DNA of 64,000 nt from CAYGZL01 sp964354345 (GTDB lineage Bacteria; Chloroflexota; Anaerolineae; Anaerolineales; UBA4823): the NCBI GenBank assembly GCA_964354345.1, contig CAYGZL010000146.1, forward strand, positions 83,031 to 147,030, read 5' to 3'. Positions 60,626 through 64,000 of the stretch are shown here, piece by piece; the first letter of the stretch is position 1; each line of letters begins with the position of its first letter. The notes beneath the pieces are model-generated. The model was not told the origin of the DNA and did not search any database. It was given only the letters and a program-made list of their open reading frames with translations. The position numbers and the translations under genes were made by a program.

Positions 60626-62922
60626 GCAATCTCCCCTGCCCGCAAAGCGATACGCATGATTTTGTCAACCACGGCAGTCAACTCGGGGATATCTCGTACC
60701 TGGCGTCCATCCTGTATCGCTGCGTTTCTTTCTTCGATTAGCGGTTGGTAGAGAGCCGTCCTGACTTCTCTTTCCTGAGCGCTGCTATTTCGCCAATACG
60801 GATACCAGTTGAAGGAGTCTTCCATTCGCCTGGCGATCCATTCGGCGTTGGGCATGCCCTCCCGGTTCAAGAGCCAATAGATAGCAAATGATTCTGGCTT
60901 CAGTCTCATCTCCTTACGCTCGCTTTCAGCCAGATTGATCTCTCGGATGAGCTCTTCCAGGAAGGCAAGCGCTTCTTGAGTGGCTTGTAAACCCAACTGG
61001 TATGCCTGGGCGATGGCTTCCGCCCGTTCCCCTATTGAAAGCAGGTAGGGGGCTTGATGAGCAGATCGGGAAATCAACTCCTGGATGCTCTTGAGCAGGT
61101 TGAACACCTTCACCGTGTCCGGTGTCTCGTCATGCGCCAGGGCTTGCAGCAAGTTTTCGTTAATTTCATACACTTCCAGGGTGTCCTGGATGGCACCGCT
61201 GTGGGTGTGCTCCTGAACCAACCGGGCGGTTTTACGGGTCAGTTCTTTGTCGACAAAGACGCTGTCATAGGCTGAGCGCAGGAGCTTGTATATGCGCGCA
61301 AGCTGGTCGTAGTCGTCAATGAACGGATACAGGAAGGCGTCAGGAGACAGGATTTCATACAGGTCAGCCAGCTCTCGATAGAACTGGTAGAACTCCTGGC
61401 GCAAGTTCTCGTCCTTGAAGTAGGCCAACACCTTCTCCGTCGCTTTATCACCGCTCAAACCGGCAGGGATAGACAGGTATTCCTGGCGCGCCTGGCTCAT
61501 CTTGGCCTTGAAATGCGTCTTGAGCAACTCGATATCCGTAACCACACGTTGCACATCTGCCACATCTTCGCTGTCAAAAGCCAGAGCTTTCTCCAGGTTT
61601 TCAAAGATGCCCACGTAATCCAGGATCAATCCAGCCGGCTTGCTCAGACCATGCTCATCTTCATAGGGACGATTAACCCGCGCAATTGCCTGGAGCAGGA
61701 CATGGTCGCGCATGGGCTTATCCAGATACATGCAATAGAGGATAGGAGCATCGTAGCCGGTCAGAAGCTTCTCGGTGACGATTAAAATTTTCGGTAACTC
61801 TCCTGGTTTGCGGAAAGATTTGCGGATGGCTTGTTCTCTCTCTTCGGAAAGGTGATAGCGGGCCAGGTTAGCAGTATCGTTTTGGGCTGGACTGTACACC
61901 ACTTCGGAGTATTCAGGGGGCAGGAGCTGGTCGAGCAGATCTTTGTAGAGGGCGCAGGCTTCACGGTCAACCGCCACCAGGAAGGTTTTATATCCCATCG
62001 GCTCGACGGTTTCTGTGTAGTGTTTGGCAACATGGGCAGCCACGCGCCGCATGCGCTCGCGGCTTTTGAGCATGTTGCGCAAGATGACAGCTTTATCGAG
62101 GATGTGGTTGAGTTCCTCAATGTCGTTCACCCCCTCGGCTTCTCGTAGAGAGAGAAACTCCCGTTCCAGCGTCTCTCGGTCGACGCGTAACTCACTGGGC
62201 GCTAACATGTAGTGAAGGGGAACGGTGGTCTTGTCGTGGATACTCTCAGAGATGCTGTATTTATCCAGGTACCCCGTGGGGTCGTCGCGGCCAAAGACGA
62301 CGAAAGTGCCTTTGCCGTAAGCGGTCTTGTCGATGGGCGTTCCGGTGAAGCCCAGGTAGGTGGCGTTTGGCAAAGCTGCCATCAGGTAGTTGCCCAGGTC
62401 TCCACCGGTGGTGCGGTGCGCTTCATCCACCAACACGAAGATGTTTGTCCGGGTATTGAGGTTAGCCGGTATGTCATCGAACTTGTGAATCATGCTGACG
62501 ATCAGCCCGCGGTGATCGCTCTCCAGCAGTTCGCGCAGGTGACGTTTGGACTGGGCAATTTCGATATGCCCAAAGCCAATCGAAGTCAGGTTGCCGAATA
62601 GTTGGGCTTCTAACTCGTTACGGTCGACCAGCATCAGCACGGTGGGGTTCCCGAAGAGCGGTTCCTCCAGGATGCGCTTGGCGACGGTAATCATGGTATA
62701 GGTTTTGCCTGACCCCTGGGTATGCCAGATCAAGGCTCTCTGCTTATCCTGATCGGCAGCCCGGCGCACCAGGCGTTCCACGGCGCGCATCTGGTGGGGG
62801 CGCAGGACGACCTTGCTTAACTCGTCATCCTTGCGGGTGAAGAGGATAAAGTCCCTCAGCAGCCGGGTCAGGCGCTGAGGGTGCAGGAAAGTCTTGACCA
62901 GGGTCTCGTAATCGACCCTCAC
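60622..62922 (-). CDS. hsdR: type I restriction enzyme HsdR, motor part (split gene, 3' piece)
   Basis: The 766-residue frame starts at a GTG right after the palindromic repeat and covers the SF2 translocase: Walker A HTQGSGKTYTM, DEAH box VDEAHRTTGG, LGFTGTPID, KTFLVAVDREAC and the helicase C region LTGYDAPILYCMYLDKPMR. The nuclease domain is in the upstream piece, in the same reading frame but behind a TGA. GAGGAGG before the GTG could let ribosomes restart. Alone this piece would be a motor without nuclease. Confidence 0.88.
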   Translation of the reverse strand: MRVDYETLVKTFLHPQRLTRLLRDFILFTRKDDELSKVVLRPHQMRAVERLVRRAADQDKQRALIWHTQGSGKTYTMITVAKRILEEPLFGNPTVLMLVDRNELEAQLFGNLTSIGFGHIEIAQSKRHLRELLESDHRGLIVSMIHKFDDIPANLNTRTNIFVLVDEAHRTTGGDLGNYLMAALPNATYLGFTGTPIDKTAYGKGTFVVFGRDDPTGYLDKYSISESIHDKTTVPLHYMLAPSELRVDRETLEREFLSLREAEGVNDIEELNHILDKAVILRNMLKSRERMRRVAAHVAKHYTETVEPMGYKTFLVAVDREACALYKDLLDQLLPPEYSEVVYSPAQNDTANLARYHLSEEREQAIRKSFRKPGELPKILIVTEKLLTGYDAPILYCMYLDKPMRDHVLLQAIARVNRPYEDEHGLSKPAGLILDYVGIFENLEKALAFDSEDVADVQRVVTDIELLKTHFKAKMSQARQEYLSIPAGLSGDKATEKVLAYFKDENLRQEFYQFYRELADLYEILSPDAFLYPFIDDYDQLARIYKLLRSAYDSVFVDKELTRKTARLVQEHTHSGAIQDTLEVYEINENLLQALAHDETPDTVKVFNLLKSIQELISRSAHQAPYLLSIGERAEAIAQAYQLGLQATQEALAFLEELIREINLAESERKEMRLKPESFAIYWLLNREGMPNAEWIARRMEDSFNWYPYWRNSSAQEREVRTALYQPLIEERNAAIQDGRQVRDIPELTAVVDKIMRIALRAGEIA

Positions 62923-62968
62923 CCCTCCTCACCTCACCCTGGAAGGGAGAGGGGTTGGGGGTGAGGGT
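62915..62968. repeat. 54-bp palindromic repeat inserted in hsdR
   Basis: ACCCTCACCCC (62915-62925) and GGGGTGAGGGT (62958-62968) are perfect 11-bp terminal inverted repeats around a C/G-rich centre. Read on the - strand it gives the Pro-rich SPPTPLPSRVR tail of the upstream hsdR piece and then an in-frame TGA (62931-62929). Its length is 18 codons, so the frame is kept on both sides. It resembles the CTCACCCC-type REP/MITE elements scattered in many bacterial genomes. Confidence 0.75.
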
Positions 62969-63603
62969 GCATCTTGCCTCCAGTTGAACAATGCTTTATG
63001 ACTCAGGTTCCAGGTGGGGCCGTAATAATAACTCACCAGATGGGTCAGGGTATGCACCTGCATGAGCGCCATCAGCTCCGGCCCTTCGCGGTGGTAGCGG
63101 CGGATTTGTTCCAGGGCTTCAGCAATGCCCTCCAGCTTGGTAGCGGCTTTGGCTTCCACCAGCAGGACGGGGATGCCGTTGATGAAGAAGACTCCATCGA
63201 GGCGGATGTGATGGGTGCCGTTGTAATAGCGCAGCTCGGTGGTAACATGATAGGTGTTCTGCTCCCAATCCTCGGCCAGCAGGCGCACATTGCGCTCGCG
63301 CTTCTCATCAGGAACATAAATCGTCTTCAAACCGCGCAGGTACTCCCAGGCTTCCAGGTTGCCCTCGATGCGCGGCAGGAGACGGCACAGGCGTTTCGCC
63401 AGGTCTTCGGCGCGAGGGTGGTCGAGGATGCCTGGATTGAGGCGTTGAGCCTGGGTGGAAAAAACTTCTTGGAGCAACAAACCGCCTTCACCCCCACGCA
63501 TCTGCATGATGTCTTCAGGCTTGACATACTTCCAGCCGACCTGGGTGGCATAGTTAATCAGAGGGTATTGAACTGCGCCGGCTTCAGTGCCAAGGATCGT
63601 CAT
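62929..63603 (-). CDS. hsdR: type I restriction enzyme HsdR, nuclease part (split gene, 5' piece)
   Basis: The 224-residue piece contains the HsdR N-terminal domain with the PD-(D/E)xK nuclease: RLDGVFFINGIPVLLVEAK gives the Asp and Glu-x-Lys residues. It ends in a Pro-rich tail encoded by the palindromic repeat and a TGA, after which the same frame continues into the motor part. Full HsdR would be about 995 residues, a normal length. The protein may be broken, made as two chains, or restored by readthrough. hsdM and hsdS are not in the window and may lie beyond 64000. Confidence 0.88.
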   Translation of the reverse strand: MTILGTEAGAVQYPLINYATQVGWKYVKPEDIMQMRGGEGGLLLQEVFSTQAQRLNPGILDHPRAEDLAKRLCRLLPRIEGNLEAWEYLRGLKTIYVPDEKRERNVRLLAEDWEQNTYHVTTELRYYNGTHHIRLDGVFFINGIPVLLVEAKAATKLEGIAEALEQIRRYHREGPELMALMQVHTLTHLVSYYYGPTWNLSHKALFNWRQDAPSPPTPLPSRVR

Positions 63604-63604
63604 G

Positions 63605-63985
63605 TCAGCCCATTGCTCCTGTCAATTCCTGGCAGATGTGTTGGATTTCGGCTACCGTCGCACTTAACTGGTTCAAGACTTCTTCATTCGTGAAACGAAC
63701 AACCTGATAGCCCATGTTTTGCAACCATTCTGTCCGGGCAGCGTCATATTCCACCTGCCTGGCATGGATATCGCCATCGACTTCGATGACAAGCTTCGCC
63801 TGGGCGCAATAAAAATCTACGATAAACGGACCAATTGCGTGCTGACGACGGAATTTATAATTGTCCAGGTTGCGATTGCGCAAGACCCTCCATAATCGCT
63901 GCTCGGAAGGTGTGAGTGGGTGGCGTAATTCACGCGAAAGCTGGCGATGTTCTGGATGGATGCGCAGGCGCGGTTCGGTCGGCAT
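63605..63985 (-). CDS. DUF559 (Vsr-like) endonuclease-fold protein
   Basis: The 126-residue protein has the DUF559 pattern LTPSEQRLWRVLRNR.. KFRRQHAIGPFIVDFYCAQAKLVIEVDG (key residues Glu13-type helix, Asp of IVDFY, Glu-Val-Asp of the third motif), matching the Vsr/PD-(D/E)xK fold. It stops just before the hsdR start on the same strand, so it is probably part of the restriction operon. Function unknown; a nicking role is plausible. Its frame closes within the window. Confidence 0.85.
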   Translation of the reverse strand: MPTEPRLRIHPEHRQLSRELRHPLTPSEQRLWRVLRNRNLDNYKFRRQHAIGPFIVDFYCAQAKLVIEVDGDIHARQVEYDAARTEWLQNMGYQVVRFTNEEVLNQLSATVAEIQHICQELTGAMG

Positions 63986-64000
63986 AGGAGTTATCCTTGG

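Noticed and set aside
62974..63693. 239-codon + strand frame antisense to hsdR
   Set aside because: Shadow of the HsdR nuclease domain and DUF559 gene on the other strand; those have clear catalytic motifs.

Overview
The window looks like chromosomal DNA of a Chloroflexota bacterium, most likely class Anaerolineae. The grounds are secreted lipoproteins and membrane proteins with Thr/Pro-rich linkers, an NBR1-type Ig lipoprotein, VanW and DUF456 proteins, T-box control of aminoacyl-tRNA synthetases, and monoderm-style envelope genes. The lineage is an inference from gene content; no rRNA is present. Base composition is moderate and nearly all space is coding. I see no prophage, transposase, integron or CRISPR array.

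Layout. 1-3.9 kb (+): a GAF-domain protein cut by the window edge, an S1-repeat RNA-binding protein, ComEA, and an internally repeated protein of unknown function. 3.9-8.3 kb (-): glycogen synthase, then a UbiD-type decarboxylase and both subunits of aconitase X, which together match the dehydratase/decarboxylase branch of the archaeal mevalonate pathway. 8.4-9.9 kb (-): a deoxynucleoside kinase and DegV. 9.9-10.8 kb (-): tRNA-Gly(UCC) and a tRNA with anticodon CAU split by a 610-nt group I intron. The intron carries an HNH endonuclease gene on the opposite strand. 11-15.8 kb (+): RarD and the phosphate transporter PstSCAB. 15.9-23.9 kb (+): NfeD-type protease, LipA, NBR1 lipoprotein, QueG, C39 peptidase, SbcD, CBS-ACT protein, YqeY. 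23.9-28.7 kb (+): the PgpH-YbeY-DgkA set, then overlapping endonuclease IV and uracil-DNA glycosylase. 28.7-31.5 kb: a PrsA/SurA-like foldase lipoprotein, a Ddl-like ATP-grasp enzyme and a decayed transporter gene. 31.5-39.3 kb (+): T-box, PheS, PheT, SbcC, LmbE-like deacetylase. 39.3-45.6 kb (-): a 2074-residue alpha-2-macroglobulin-like lipoprotein whose thioester Cys is replaced by Ser. 45.7-53.8 kb: VanW protein, Trm112-like protein, DUF456 protein, SerS with a T-box, a small unknown protein, LysS, GreA with a long structured leader, a second LmbE-like deacetylase. 53.9-60.3 kb (+): a Thr/Pro-rich membrane protein, three tandem M42 aminopeptidases translationally linked to a solute-binding lipoprotein, and a LysM-M23 endopeptidase. 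60.3-64 kb (-): part of a type I restriction locus (DUF559 protein, HsdR, YgjP-like metalloprotein), with hsdR interrupted by a 54-bp palindromic repeat carrying an in-frame TGA.

Most genes are housekeeping: translation, DNA repair, envelope, phosphate uptake. The parts that stand out are the intron-HNH arrangement inside the CAU tRNA, the aconitase X/UbiD cluster in a bacterium, the thioester-less macroglobulin, the three M42 paralogues, and the repeat-split hsdR. Several genes have a TATAAT-like -10 box only 6-10 nt from the start codon, which suggests leaderless or near-leaderless transcripts in this organism. All functional calls come from motif and family recognition by eye; no database search was run.
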